A stretch of 64,000 nt of DNA, taken from assembly GCF_006334915.2 (NCBI RefSeq), contig NZ_VDMA02000001.1:620001-684000 (forward strand), in the 5' to 3' direction. The translations under genes and the position numbers were made by a program. Below, in pieces: positions 19,327 to 28,072 of this stretch. This DNA comes from Microbispora catharanthi. Lineage in GTDB: Bacteria; Actinomycetota; Actinomycetes; Streptosporangiales; Streptosporangiaceae. How positions within the stretch are numbered: position 1 is the stretch's first letter; the number at the start of each line of letters is the position of its first letter. Under the pieces are notes generated by a model. The model was not told where the DNA came from, made no database searches, and saw only the letters and a program-made list of their open reading frames with translations.

Positions 19327-19911
19327 ATGCGGAAACTGATCTTCGGCATGAACGTGACCCTGGACGGCTACATCGCCGCGCCCGGCGACGACCTCGGCTG
19401 GAGTGGGGGGGAGGGACCGGACTCGTCGCCGAGCGACGAGCTGTTCCAGTGGTGGTCCGACCGGGTGGACGCGACGGGCCTGGCGCTGTACGGGCGCAAG
19501 CTGTGGGAGACGATGAGCTCCCACTGGCCGACCGCCGACAAGCAACCGGGTGCCACACCGGCGGTGATCGAGTTCGCCGGCCGCTGGCGGGACATGCCGA
19601 AGGTGGTGTTCTCCTCTACGACCCGCACGGTCGACTGGAACACCCGTCTGGTCACCGGCGACGCGGTCGCCGAGATCGCCCGGCTCAGGGCCGAGGACGG
19701 CGGCCCGATGGACATCGGCGGCGCGACGCTCGCCGGGGCGGCCATGCGGGCCGGTCTGATCGACGAGTACGCGCTGGTCACCGTGCCGGTCCTGGTGGGC
19801 GGCGGCACGCCGTTCTTCACCGCGCTGGACAGCTGGGTGAACCTGAACCTGGTCGAGACACGGACATTTCCCGGCGGCGTGGTGCTGACCCGATACGAGA
19901 CGAGGCGATGA
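19327..19911 (+). CDS. DHFR-like (RibD C-terminal domain) reductase
   Basis: The 194-residue protein opens RKLIFGMNVTLDGYIAAPGDDLGW, the YwjB/YyaP-type RibD_C signature, and contains LYGRKLWETM, FSSTTRTVDWNTRLV and DIGGATLAGAAMRAGLIDEYALVTVPVLVGGGTPFF. These single-domain proteins bind NADPH and are annotated as dihydrofolate reductase family; the substrate is unknown. ATG 19327 is chosen because it begins the conserved domain; the open frame upstream belongs to unrelated sequence. Confidence 0.9.
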   Translation: MRKLIFGMNVTLDGYIAAPGDDLGWSGGEGPDSSPSDELFQWWSDRVDATGLALYGRKLWETMSSHWPTADKQPGATPAVIEFAGRWRDMPKVVFSSTTRTVDWNTRLVTGDAVAEIARLRAEDGGPMDIGGATLAGAAMRAGLIDEYALVTVPVLVGGGTPFFTALDSWVNLNLVETRTFPGGVVLTRYETRR

Positions 19912-20170
19912 GCACGGGCCAAATGCTCGGCTCGTAAGGCCAGGTCGAAATCCTTCCTGGCGTGCTCACCGTGACCCTCGGCCATGAGGGAACCTTTTCC
20001 CGGCCCTTCCTTGCGTTCCGAGTGAGCTGTTGACCGACTCGCTGAAGATGAGGACGACGCCTCGTTGATCGTGCCGCGTTGGTGTTCAGCTGGTCGGGGT
20101 GCTCATTCCGCGGTGACTTCGGTGACGCCTGCCCGTGCGCTGGACTCGTCGACGATGGGGACTTGTCTGA

Positions 20171-21178
20171 TCACAGCGTCGCGGGCAGGCCCAGCCATTG
20201 TTTGCCGGTGACGTCGAATCCGGTGAGCTCGGCGATCTTCCCGTCGACGATGTGCAGGACCGCGATGTTCAACAAACGGTATTCCGGGTCGTCGGGGGTG
20301 CGGAGGTACAGCACGGCGGCAGGCATGCGGTTGACCGTCGTGGCGATGCAGCGCCAGTCGTCGTAGCCGCGCTGGAAGAGCCCACCGGAGACCCAGCCGT
20401 CCACCGCGTCCTTGGCCGTGACGATCAAGGTGCCCGGCTCGGGCAGCATCGCGAAGCGCAGGTCGTCGCGCAGCAGGGCCGTCAGCCCGTCGAGGTCGTT
20501 GCGCTCATGGGCGTCCATATACGACTTCACCACGCCGCGCTCGTCATCCGACAGCTCGTACGTGGCAGGGCTCCGCCAGTCGAGGCGGCGGTCGGGCAGC
20601 TGCTCGCGCATCGTCACGCGCGCACGCTGCAGTGCACTGGTCACCGATGCGACGGTCAGCTCGAGGGCGTCGGCGGCCTTCGACGCCGGCCAGCCGAGGA
20701 CGTCGCGCATGATGAACACCGCCCGCTGCCGCGGCGGCAGGTGCTGGACGGCGACGATGAACGCCAGCTCGATCGTCTCCCGCGCCACCACCGATTCCTG
20801 CGGGTCCTCCGGGAGCATCCGGTCCGGGTAGGGCTGCAGGTAGCGCACTTCCGAGCCCGCGCCCGGCAGCTCGGCAGGCACGGGTGTGCGGTCGTTGCGC
20901 TTCTCCAGGAAGTCGAGGCAGGCGTTCGTCGCGATCCGGTACAGCCAGGTCCGCAGCGCAGCGTGGCCCTTGAACGACTCCCGCTTGTTCCACACCCGCA
21001 GGAGCGTCTCCTGCGTCATGTCCTGGGCGTCCTCGTAGTTCGCGAGCATCCGGTAGCAGTGCACCTGCAGCTCACGCCGGTAGCGCTCCGTGATGAGAGC
21101 GAACTGTGCTGCGTCGTTTGAGCGGGCCGCCGCGATGAACGCGGCCTCGTCGTCGCCTAGCAGTCTGGCGTCGGTCAT
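20171..21178 (-). CDS. ECF sigma factor with SnoaL-like extension (SigX5-type)
   Basis: The product is 335 residues from ATG 21178. Region 2 is HCYRMLANYEDAQDMTQETLLRVWNKRESFKGHAALRTWLYRIATNACLD. A long linker (PVPAELPGAGSEVRYLQPYPDRML) leads to region 4, LPPRQRAVFIMRDVLGWPASKAADALELTVASVTSALQRARVTM. The C-terminal 120 residues (VVKSYMDAHERNDLDGLTALLRDDLRFAMLPEPG) form an NTF2/SnoaL-like domain. The arrangement matches the TIGR02960-type sigma factors, which lack a dedicated anti-sigma. No target promoter was identified. Confidence 0.9.
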   Translation of the reverse strand: MTDARLLGDDEAAFIAAARSNDAAQFALITERYRRELQVHCYRMLANYEDAQDMTQETLLRVWNKRESFKGHAALRTWLYRIATNACLDFLEKRNDRTPVPAELPGAGSEVRYLQPYPDRMLPEDPQESVVARETIELAFIVAVQHLPPRQRAVFIMRDVLGWPASKAADALELTVASVTSALQRARVTMREQLPDRRLDWRSPATYELSDDERGVVKSYMDAHERNDLDGLTALLRDDLRFAMLPEPGTLIVTAKDAVDGWVSGGLFQRGYDDWRCIATTVNRMPAAVLYLRTPDDPEYRLLNIAVLHIVDGKIAELTGFDVTGKQWLGLPATL

Positions 21179-21209
21179 GGTCGTCGATCCTTCCACCGGT
21201 GGCGAGGGG

Positions 21210-21533
21210 CTACCAGAACTGACGACGTGGCGGAGGATTTCTGATCGGTGAAGCCGCTGACACCCGGCCGTTCGTCAGGCCGGAGAGGTCGGGGTCGATC
21301 CAGGGGACGTGTTCGGGTCGGGCACACGATCCCGGCCGGCCAGCGGCCGACGCCTGGGGGCGGTTTTCTTCTCCGGTGCGCCAGGCTGCGCGTTCAGCCG
21401 GGGTGAGCTGCCGGGCGAAGACCTCCTGCAGGATGCGCAGCGCGAGCGGCCGAGCTCCGGCCCAGCCTTGGCGCAGGAGGTCGGGCACGACCGCCCCCAG
21501 AGATGGCTCGCGCGGCTGACCGCCGTCGACCAT
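21210..21533 (-). CDS. Hypothetical protein, possibly truncated
   Basis: The 107-residue frame has strong coding bias in its first 57 codons (SLGAVVPDLLRQGWAGARPL, then LRILQEVFARQLTPAERAAWR), after which composition becomes non-coding-like (proline and arginine runs). No ribosome site precedes ATG 21533. It may be a small gene divergent from marR, or the 5' piece of a deleted one. I do not recognise the family. Confidence 0.3.
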   Translation of the reverse strand: MVDGGQPREPSLGAVVPDLLRQGWAGARPLALRILQEVFARQLTPAERAAWRTGEENRPQASAAGRPGSCARPEHVPWIDPDLSGLTNGRVSAASPIRNPPPRRQFW

Positions 21534-21561
21534 TTACATAAACTGTGAATATAAAAATGCT

Positions 21562-21574
21562 ATGCTTCGAGCAT
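21562..21574. promoter_or_regulatory. Inverted repeat overlapping the marR start
   Basis: ATGCT-TCG-AGCAT (21562-21574) ends inside the ATG of the MarR gene and is preceded by an A+T-rich stretch (21531-21560), unusual for this DNA and probably holding the promoter. It is a candidate MarR autoregulatory site. Confidence 0.4.
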
Positions 21575-22031
21575 GAGTCGTCAAGTCACCGCTCCTGGCG
21601 CGTCCGCCGCCATCGGGGCAGCCCTCTACGGCCTGGCCACCAGGACCGCGAGGCGCCTGCCCCGGGACATGAGCCTGACGTCCGCCGCCACCCTGGCCAC
21701 CCTGGACCGGACCGGCCCGCGGCGCATCACCGATCTGGCCGCGGTCGAGGGCGTCACCCAGCCCGCGATGACCGCCCTGGTCCGGGTGATGGAGGAGTCC
21801 GGCCTGGTCGAGCGGCGGGGCGACGCGTCCGACAAGCGGGTCACGCTGGTGTGCCTGACCGAGGCCGGCGCCTCCTATGTCCGGACGCGGCGCCAGGCGG
21901 GCATCCACGCGTTCGAGCGGTTGATCGACGAACTCACCGGCGACGAGGTCGAGGCGCTGGTGGCGGCCCTTCCGGCGCTGAAGCATCTGGCAGAGCTCGA
22001 AAGCCAGGACCGCGAAGGGCCGAAGCAGTGA
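21573..22031 (+). CDS. MarR-family transcriptional regulator
   Basis: The 152-residue winged-helix protein has recognition region RRITDLAAVEGVTQPAMTALVRVMEESGLVERRGDASDKRVTLVCLTEAG, including the D-x-R wing (ASDKR). The helices that form the dimer are at both ends. Its stop overlaps the MFS transporter start (GTGA), so it almost certainly represses a drug- or phenolic-responsive efflux pair. An inverted repeat lies at its own start. Confidence 0.93.
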   Translation: MSRQVTAPGASAAIGAALYGLATRTARRLPRDMSLTSAATLATLDRTGPRRITDLAAVEGVTQPAMTALVRVMEESGLVERRGDASDKRVTLVCLTEAGASYVRTRRQAGIHAFERLIDELTGDEVEALVAALPALKHLAELESQDREGPKQ

Positions 22032-23461
22032 CCGGGCAGCCGGTCGGCGGGGTCGCGGCGAAGGCGTTCCCGGTGGCGCGTTCCGAGGCGCGGTTGCTGG
22101 TCCCCGCCCTGATGTTCATCGCTCTGGTCGTGGCGGCGGTCGCCAGCCTCGGGACGCCGCTCATCACCAGCGTGGCGACCTCGTTCCACGTCTCACTCGG
22201 CAGCGCGCAGTGGACGCTGACCGTCGCGCTGCTCAGCGGCGCCGTCGCCACGCCGGTCCTGGGCCGGCTCGGAGCCGGCCCGCACCGGCGGGCCGCGATC
22301 CTCGCCACGCTGGCGGTCGTCGTCGCCGGCAGCGCGCTCACCGTGCTGCCGCTGCCGTTCGCGTGGCTGCTGGCCGGCAGGGCGGCCCAGGGCGTCGGGC
22401 TCGGGCTGACGGCGCTGATGATGGGCGTGGCCCGGGACCACCTCCCCGAGGAGCGCAGCGCGGCCGTGATCGCCCTGATCTCGGTGGTCTCGATCATCGG
22501 GGCCGGCGTCGGTTACCCGCTGGCCGCACTGCTCGCCGAGCTCGGCGGGGTACGGGCCGCCTACGGCCTCGGCCTGGTCGTCACCGCCGCCGCCCTCCTG
22601 ACCGCGTGGCGCTCCGTGCCCGAAGCCCCCGAAGGCCGCTCCGCCCATGTGGACGTGGCAGGCGCGGTCGTCCTGGCCGCCGCGCTGCTCCTGGTGCTGT
22701 TCCTCGCCGGCGAACGGAATCTGTGGAGCCGGCACCTCGCCGTGGCGGCGGGCCTCGCCGTCGTCGCGGTGGTGCTGCTCTGCGTCTGGGCCGTCATCGA
22801 GCTGCGCAGCACGACGCCCCTGGTCGATGTGCGGGCGGTGCGGCACCCGGCGGTCGCCGGGGCGAACCTCGCCATGTTCGTCGGCGGGATCGGCATGTAC
22901 CTCCTGCTCACGCTCATCACCCGGTACGCGCAGACGCCGCACGGCGCCGGCTACGGCTTCGGGCTGACGACCTTCGTCGCCGGGCTGGTCCTCATCCCGT
23001 TCTCGGTGCTGGGGTTCGTCGCCGGCAAGCTCACGCCGCGGGTCCGGACGCGGATCGCCGACCCCCTGCTCCTGGCCGGCAGCGCCGTCGTGGTCGGCGG
23101 CGGGTTCGCCCTGTTCGCGGCGGCCCGGTCAGACCTGGCCGAACTGTTCGCGGCGATGGGCGTGCTCGGCTTCGGCGTCGGCGGCTTCTCGGCCGCGATG
23201 CCCGGCGTCATCCTGGCCGTCACCCCCAAGAGCGAGACGTCGAGCGCCATGAGCTTCAACTACGTCGTCCGCAGCGTCGGGTACTCCCTGGGCAGCGCCA
23301 TCGGCGGCCTGATCCTCGCCGCGGGCACCGGCCCCGGCCACCTCTTCCCCGACGACAGCGCCTACACCACCGCGGCGCTGGTCGGCATCGGCGCCATGGC
23401 GATCACGACGCTGACAAGCCTCGCTCTCGCCCGCCGACGCTCGTCCGAGACCAACCCGTAA
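22028..23461 (+). CDS. MFS drug-efflux-type transporter
   Basis: The 477-residue polytopic protein from GTG 22028 overlaps the MarR stop by 4 bp. About 14 hydrophobic segments can be counted, fitting the DHA2 (QacA/EmrB-like) group. The loop 2-3 motif is LGRLGAGPHRRAAIL, and motif C-like glycines occur in SIIGAGVGYPLAALLAELGG. Substrates are unknown; co-transcription with MarR suggests inducible efflux. Confidence 0.9.
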   Translation: MTGQPVGGVAAKAFPVARSEARLLVPALMFIALVVAAVASLGTPLITSVATSFHVSLGSAQWTLTVALLSGAVATPVLGRLGAGPHRRAAILATLAVVVAGSALTVLPLPFAWLLAGRAAQGVGLGLTALMMGVARDHLPEERSAAVIALISVVSIIGAGVGYPLAALLAELGGVRAAYGLGLVVTAAALLTAWRSVPEAPEGRSAHVDVAGAVVLAAALLLVLFLAGERNLWSRHLAVAAGLAVVAVVLLCVWAVIELRSTTPLVDVRAVRHPAVAGANLAMFVGGIGMYLLLTLITRYAQTPHGAGYGFGLTTFVAGLVLIPFSVLGFVAGKLTPRVRTRIADPLLLAGSAVVVGGGFALFAAARSDLAELFAAMGVLGFGVGGFSAAMPGVILAVTPKSETSSAMSFNYVVRSVGYSLGSAIGGLILAAGTGPGHLFPDDSAYTTAALVGIGAMAITTLTSLALARRRSSETNP

Positions 23462-23494
23462 GTAAGATCCACTCATTCCAACACTGGAGGTTCC

Positions 23495-23788
23495 ATGCCC
23501 AAGGGCTACTGGGTCAGCGCCTACCGCACCATTTCAGACCCTGAGAAGCTGGCTGCTTACAACAAGCTGGCCGGTCCGGCCGTCAAGGCCGGGGGCGGTC
23601 GGACCCTCGTCCGTGGCGGTCGGGTCGTGGCGCATGACGCCGGACTCGCCGAGCGCACCGTCCTGGTCGAGTTCGACAGCTTCGAGCAGGCCGTCGCGGC
23701 GTACGAAAGTGCGGCCTACCAGGAGGCGCTGGCCGCCCTCTCCGACGGTGTCGAGCGCGACTTCCGCATCGTCGAAGGCATCGACTGA
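23495..23788 (+). CDS. DUF1330-domain protein
   Basis: This 97-residue ferredoxin-like-fold (dimeric alpha/beta barrel) protein has the family pattern KGYWVSAYRTISDPEKLAAYNKLAGPAVKAGGGRTLVRGG and VLVEFDSFEQAVAAYESAAYQEALA. Function is unknown. It follows the MFS gene by 33 bp with GGAGG upstream and may be co-transcribed. Confidence 0.92.
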   Translation: MPKGYWVSAYRTISDPEKLAAYNKLAGPAVKAGGGRTLVRGGRVVAHDAGLAERTVLVEFDSFEQAVAAYESAAYQEALAALSDGVERDFRIVEGID

Positions 23789-23915
23789 CCGAGGTCCAGT
23801 CGGATCTTCACTGAAGACCCGCCATCTTGGTCTTCGCTGGTGCGGCTGCTGGCGTGGCGGGGTTCGTGGGTGCTCGTGCTGGTCGTGGGCGGCTGTCTTC
23901 GGTCTTGATCGTCTG

Positions 23916-24212
23916 TCAGCGGTCGGGTTCGAGGTTCGTCAGGACGAGCAGGGCGCGCAGCAGGTTGGTGGCGCGGGCGGGGCTCGTGCGGAGTTTGGCG
24001 AGGATGCGCCAGGTCTTCAGGTGCGCGAAGCCGTGCTCGACGGGGGCGCGGCCGGCGGCTTTCAGGTGCTCGACGATGTGGTCGTGGGTGCGCCCGGGCC
24101 TCGCGGCGGAGATCCGGATCAGGCGTCCGCGTTCGCCGGTGAGCGCGAGGAAGTGCAGGCCGTGGCGCTTGTGCTTCCCCGAATAGTTCTTGCGGTTGTC
24201 CGTGATGTGCAT
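23916..24212 (-). pseudogene. IS5-family transposase, 3' remnant
   Basis: About 98 codons match the C-terminal half of an IS5/DDE_4 transposase: NRKNYSGKHKRHGLHFLALT, GRLIRISAARPGRTHDHIVEHL and VEHGFAHLKTWRILAKLR (the region of the final catalytic Glu). The N-terminal half and first Asp are absent, and the upstream frame is unrelated, so the element is dead. The 23789-24434 gap consists of this remnant and the repeats at 24230-24260. A 26-codon ORF at 24313-24393, of doubtful meaning, lies just beyond. Confidence 0.75.
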
Positions 24213-24229
24213 CGGTGAGTAGGGCGTGG

Positions 24230-24260
24230 CACTGACATTGAGTCGGCGCTGTCACTGACA
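24230..24260 (-). repeat. TGTCAGTG direct repeats, probable IS end
   Basis: On the minus strand TGTCAGTG occurs twice, 23 bp apart (CACTGACA at 24230-24237 and 24253-24260 on the plus strand), adjoining the broken IS5 transposase. Multiple terminal repeats of this kind are typical of IS21-type ends, so this may mark a second element that interrupted the first. Confidence 0.4.
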
Positions 24261-24434
24261 TCTTCTCCGCGCCCAACACGTAGCTCTCCAGCCCCTGGCT
24301 GATCACGGCGACATGACCGCGGACCTGCCTGAACAGCCCACAACGAGGGCCCTTACGACCGATCTCGCGGACTTGTTCCTCACCGGCCGATAACCGGTTG
24401 ATCGGCTTCCCGGGTGTTCGTCTATCGTCGGGCC

Positions 24435-25391
24435 ATGTTTTCCGACGTGCGGCTGCCGACGGCCGAGACCCAGGAGCAGTTCATGGCCGTCCGGCGAGAC
24501 GAGTCCCGTCTCGCCCCGGCCGTCTCCGCCCTGGTGAGGAGTCTCGGGCTCGGTGACGAACGCGTCGAGCGCTTCGCCGACGGGTCGCTGCCGGTCTACT
24601 CGGTGGGCGACCGGCATGTGCTCAAGCTCTACCCCGAGGTCTACCTGCCCGAGGAGTACGACACGGAGCTGACCGTCCTGCGGGCCGTCGAGGGACGCCT
24701 GCCGATCCCGACACCGCGAGTCCTGGGGGCGGAGCATCTCGACGGATGGAGCTACATCCTGATGACCCGTCTGCGCGGTGAGAGCCTCGCCGTAGCGTGG
24801 CCACGCATCCCTCGCGACAACCGGCTGGAACTCGCCGCCGCCGTGGGCGAGACGCTGGCCGCGCTCCATTCGGTGTCCTCGCCCGAGGTCGGCGCGGTCG
24901 TGAAGCCGCCCGACTGGGACGCTTTCCTCCGTGCGCGGCGGGAGGCGTGCGTGGCCCACCACCGGGCCGACGGGCTGGACGAGGCGTGGCTGGCGCAGAT
25001 CCCCGACTTCCTCGACAGCGTCGAACTCCCGCCGTCCACGCCCGTCCTGCTGCACACGGAGGTGATGCGCGAGCATCTGCGGGTGGTGCGGGACGGCGAC
25101 GGCTGGCGGCTGTCGGGCCTGTTCGACTTCGAACCCGCGATGCGGGGCGCGCGGGAGTACGAGTTCGCCTCGGTGGGGCTGTTCTTCTCCTGCGGAGAGC
25201 CGGAGATCCTGCGCCGTCTGCTCCTCGCGTACGGCTACCGCGAGTGCGACCTGGGCGAGGAGCTGAGCAGGAGGCTGCTGGCCTACGCCCTGCTGCACCG
25301 CTACAGCAGCCTCGCCTGGTATCTGACCCGGATGCCCGCGCCGCCGCGGCCCACTCTCGACTGCCTGGCCGCGCACTGGTGGGCTTTGTAG
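24435..25391 (+). CDS. APH-family phosphotransferase, hygromycin-kinase-like
   Basis: The product is 318 residues from ATG 24435. The nucleotide-binding lobe contains LPVYSVGDRHVLKLYPEVYLPEEYDTEL and ILMTRLRGESL. The expected catalytic HGD-x-H-x-x-N is replaced by LLHTEVMREHLRV, and the metal-binding loop is LFDFEPAMRGAREYEFA. This HTEVMREHL variant occurs in proteins annotated as aminoglycoside/hygromycin B kinases. The substrate is unassigned and resistance is not demonstrated. It lies just downstream of IS debris. Confidence 0.8.
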   Translation: MFSDVRLPTAETQEQFMAVRRDESRLAPAVSALVRSLGLGDERVERFADGSLPVYSVGDRHVLKLYPEVYLPEEYDTELTVLRAVEGRLPIPTPRVLGAEHLDGWSYILMTRLRGESLAVAWPRIPRDNRLELAAAVGETLAALHSVSSPEVGAVVKPPDWDAFLRARREACVAHHRADGLDEAWLAQIPDFLDSVELPPSTPVLLHTEVMREHLRVVRDGDGWRLSGLFDFEPAMRGAREYEFASVGLFFSCGEPEILRRLLLAYGYRECDLGEELSRRLLAYALLHRYSSLAWYLTRMPAPPRPTLDCLAAHWWAL

Positions 25392-25410
25392 GCCGGGAGC
25401 GTCCCGCGCG

Positions 25411-26595
25411 CTACCGGCACCTCTCGCCCGGGGTGCAGAACCGCACCTCGGGGTAGCGCGGAGACGGCTCGTCCAGCAGGGATTGCGGCTCGTGACGCAG
25501 GTGCCGGTCGAGGAACGCGCGGACGTACGTGCGGGTGATCTCCATGGAGCGGGCCGGGGACAGGTCGCCCGGGACGGCGATGCCGAGAGCGTCCGCCAGG
25601 AGCGGCACATCGGTGAAGGACTGGTGGTCGGCTCCGGGCAGGACGAGCCAGCGCTTCCAGCCGGTCAGAAGCTTCCAGTCGCGGTCCCAGGAGTTGTCGC
25701 GGCCCGCGGGCCGGTGTCCGGCAGAACCCATGAACAGGAACGGCCGCGACAGCCCGCTCTTCGGGATCCGGGCATAGGTGGTGCCGTCCATGTCGATCCC
25801 GGCGCGCACCCGGGAGTCCTTCAGCATGGCCGCCACGGCGCCGGCACCGCCGATCGACTGGCCGGCCATCGCGATCTCGGACGCGTCGATCAGGGAGGAT
25901 CCCTCCCACTTCGCGTCCGGTCCGGTCAGCTGGTCGAGCACGAAGGAGACGTCGGCCGCGCGGACCCCGGCCACCTTCGTGCCGAAGCCGGGGTCGGTGT
26001 CGCTGTCGCACGCGACGCATTCGGCGACCCGCCCGTCCGGGAACGTCGTCGCGTAGTTCTCGTAGGTGTGGTCGACGCCGGCCACCACATACCCCCTGCT
26101 GGCCAGTTCCTCGGCCAGGGCCGTGAGCGTGCTCCGGGGCAGGGTGAACCCCGGCGACAGCACCACCAGCGGCAGGCCGCCTTTGCGCCCGGCCGGTTTC
26201 GCGTCCTTGAGGGCGTTGGTGCGGGCGCGGCTCAGCGCGTCGTACGGCACGCCGGTCACCTTCTTGCCCTTCAGCGTGAGCTCGGACTCCTTGGCGGTCA
26301 TGTAGAAGGCCCGCGATCCCTCCCCTGCCCGGGCCGGGTACCACAGGGTGACCATGAGCTCCCTGGCCCTCACTTCGGGCACCCAGGGGTCGGGGCGGGA
26401 GGTGTCCTTCAGATACAGGGTGGTCGCGCCGACCGGATGGGGGCCGGTGGGCGCGGGCAGGGCCGCGGCGCCGGTGGGTGCGGCCGACGGGGAGGTCGCG
26501 GCGGCGACGGACCTGGGCGGGGCCGGCGCGGTGCAGGCGGCCGCGGCGAGGACGACCAGCCCGGCGACCGCCAGGTCCTTGACGGCATGACTCAT
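25411..26595 (-). CDS. Secreted alpha/beta-hydrolase lipoprotein (PAF-acetylhydrolase/chlorophyllase-like)
   Basis: The product is 394 residues from ATG 26595. The lipoprotein signal ends in the lipobox AAAC (VVLAAAACTAP, Cys about 21), followed by an Ala/Pro/Ser-rich linker. The hydrolase core has LVVLSPGFTLPRSTLTALAEELASRGYVVAGVDHTYENYATTF, the nucleophile elbow AGQSIGGAGA and FLFMGSAGHRPAG. The family cleaves lipids or esters outside the membrane. It lies 46 bp downstream of the S41 peptidase gene on the same strand and may belong to that operon. Confidence 0.85.
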   Translation of the reverse strand: MSHAVKDLAVAGLVVLAAAACTAPAPPRSVAAATSPSAAPTGAAALPAPTGPHPVGATTLYLKDTSRPDPWVPEVRARELMVTLWYPARAGEGSRAFYMTAKESELTLKGKKVTGVPYDALSRARTNALKDAKPAGRKGGLPLVVLSPGFTLPRSTLTALAEELASRGYVVAGVDHTYENYATTFPDGRVAECVACDSDTDPGFGTKVAGVRAADVSFVLDQLTGPDAKWEGSSLIDASEIAMAGQSIGGAGAVAAMLKDSRVRAGIDMDGTTYARIPKSGLSRPFLFMGSAGHRPAGRDNSWDRDWKLLTGWKRWLVLPGADHQSFTDVPLLADALGIAVPGDLSPARSMEITRTYVRAFLDRHLRHEPQSLLDEPSPRYPEVRFCTPGERCR

Positions 26596-26618
26596 GAAGC
26601 GGTCCGTCCTTTCATGCG

Positions 26619-26634
26619 GCACGTGCTCACGTGC
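26619..26634. repeat. 16-bp inverted repeat between lipase and peptidase genes
   Basis: GCACGTG (26619-26625), CT, CACGTGC (26628-26634). It lies eight bases beyond the S41 stop and upstream of the lipase start; it could be a weak hairpin, a processing site or an operator. Confidence 0.4.
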
Positions 26635-26641
26635 GCGCCGG

Positions 26642-28072
26642 TCATTTGTGCAGCAGGTTCAGGGCCTCGTCGAGGGCGGGGTCGCGCCCTGCGGCGGCGT
26701 CCTGCGGGGTCAGCGGCACGTAGTGGTCGGGTGCCACGCCGACCCGGTCGATCACCTCACGGCTGGGCGCCAGGTGATGCGTCGACGGGAACGCCAGGGT
26801 GGTGTTGTCGCCGAGGAGGTACGGCTGCGCCGGGCCCGAGACGCCGCCCGCGGTTCGCGTTCCGACCAGCCGGCCGAGACGCAGGTCCTTGACGGCGGAG
26901 CTGAAGTGCTCGCAGGCCGAGGCGCAGCCGCGGTCGGTGAGCACCACCAGTGGCAGGCCGAGCAGCGCGACGCTGTCGTCGGTCCGCATGGGGTCGCACG
27001 CGCCGTCCGCCGCGCACTGGTAGGCCGTGACCTTGCCGTGGGCGAACCCGCTCAGCAGCCGGATCGCCTCGCCGGGGCTGCCGCCGCCGTTGCCCCGCAG
27101 GTCGAGCACGAGGCCGGTGAGCGTGCGGCTCGCACCCAGCCTGGAGATCGCCCTGAAGACCCGGTCCGCGGCGTCGGGCGCGAAACCGCTCAGCCGTACG
27201 TAGGCGATGCCGTCTCGCAGCAGCTTCGTCGTCACCACTTGCTGGGTGGCCGGATCGGGCTGGTACAGCCCCGGCTTCAACGTCACGGTCCGGCGCCGGC
27301 CGGTTTCCTGCCGCAGGATGTGGAGCCGGACCGCTCTGGCCTCCGGATATTGCGGGTACAGCGCGGTGACGGCGGCCGGGGTGACCTCTCCGTCGACGAA
27401 GGGCGCCGATCCGTTGATCGACTCGATGACGTCGCCGGGGCGCAGCCCCGCGTCCTTCGCCGGTCCGCCCAGGACGCCGGTGATGAACAGCGGGGGCAGC
27501 GCGGTTCCGGGGTCGACCCTCACCTGGGGGCCGACGCTGGCGCGCAGGCCCAGGCCGTACTGGTCGCCGTCGTAGAAGTCCGGCGGCCGCTTGACGCCGT
27601 GCGTCCAGCGGGCGTGGTCGTCACCCAGGCCGGCCACGATGGCCTGCAGGGTGGCGGCGGCGAGCTTCCCCTGGAGGCCGGCGTCGTCCGGCAGCCGGCT
27701 GGTGACGCGCCGGTACGCCGCCTCGAACGCGGCCCAGTCGGCGTGACGGTCACCGGTCAACGCCGGCATCGTCGCCTCGGGCAGGTCGCGCCCGCCCCGG
27801 TTGAGCTCCCGGGTGAAGGCGGCGAATCCCGCGATCAGCAGTGCGCGGGCGTCCAGCGTGGCCCTGCCGTAGTAGTTGGCGAGGATGCAGAAGTACGCCT
27901 GCTCGACGACGTCGATCGTGGTGGGCGTCTCCGGTTGGGGATTTCCCTGCGGCTCGGTGCAGACGGACGATCCGCCGGCGGTCGTCGCGGCGGGCTGGGT
28001 GCGCGGCGGCGTCGCGGTGCAGGCGACCGCCAGGAAGAGCACGAGCCCGGCCGTCATGGACTTGGCGGTCAT
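26642..28072 (-). CDS. S41-family (CtpA/tricorn-like) peptidase lipoprotein
   Basis: The product is 476 residues from ATG 28072, overlapping the permease stop as ATGA. Lipoprotein signal lipobox LAVAC is at residues 14-18. A PDZ-like segment (GGPAKDAGLRPGDVIESINGSAPF) precedes the S41 core LDLRGNGGGSPGEAIRLLSG. The nucleophile region is LTDRGCASACEHFSSAVKDL (Ser between Ala residues), followed by GTRTAGGVSGPAQPYLL. It probably trims or degrades extracytoplasmic proteins. Genetic coupling to an ABC-2-type transporter suggests joint response to envelope stress. Confidence 0.88.
   Translation of the reverse strand: MTAKSMTAGLVLFLAVACTATPPRTQPAATTAGGSSVCTEPQGNPQPETPTTIDVVEQAYFCILANYYGRATLDARALLIAGFAAFTRELNRGGRDLPEATMPALTGDRHADWAAFEAAYRRVTSRLPDDAGLQGKLAAATLQAIVAGLGDDHARWTHGVKRPPDFYDGDQYGLGLRASVGPQVRVDPGTALPPLFITGVLGGPAKDAGLRPGDVIESINGSAPFVDGEVTPAAVTALYPQYPEARAVRLHILRQETGRRRTVTLKPGLYQPDPATQQVVTTKLLRDGIAYVRLSGFAPDAADRVFRAISRLGASRTLTGLVLDLRGNGGGSPGEAIRLLSGFAHGKVTAYQCAADGACDPMRTDDSVALLGLPLVVLTDRGCASACEHFSSAVKDLRLGRLVGTRTAGGVSGPAQPYLLGDNTTLAFPSTHHLAPSREVIDRVGVAPDHYVPLTPQDAAAGRDPALDEALNLLHK

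Noticed and set aside
17216..19558. 780-codon minus-strand frame across the methyltransferase and fructosamine kinase
   Set aside because: Low-complexity Ser/Arg/Pro composition, antisense to two clear enzymes.
24313..24393. 26-codon ORF upstream of the hygromycin-kinase-like gene, possible leader peptide
   Set aside because: No ribosome site, no attenuator-like pairing that I can see, and it sits in IS debris.
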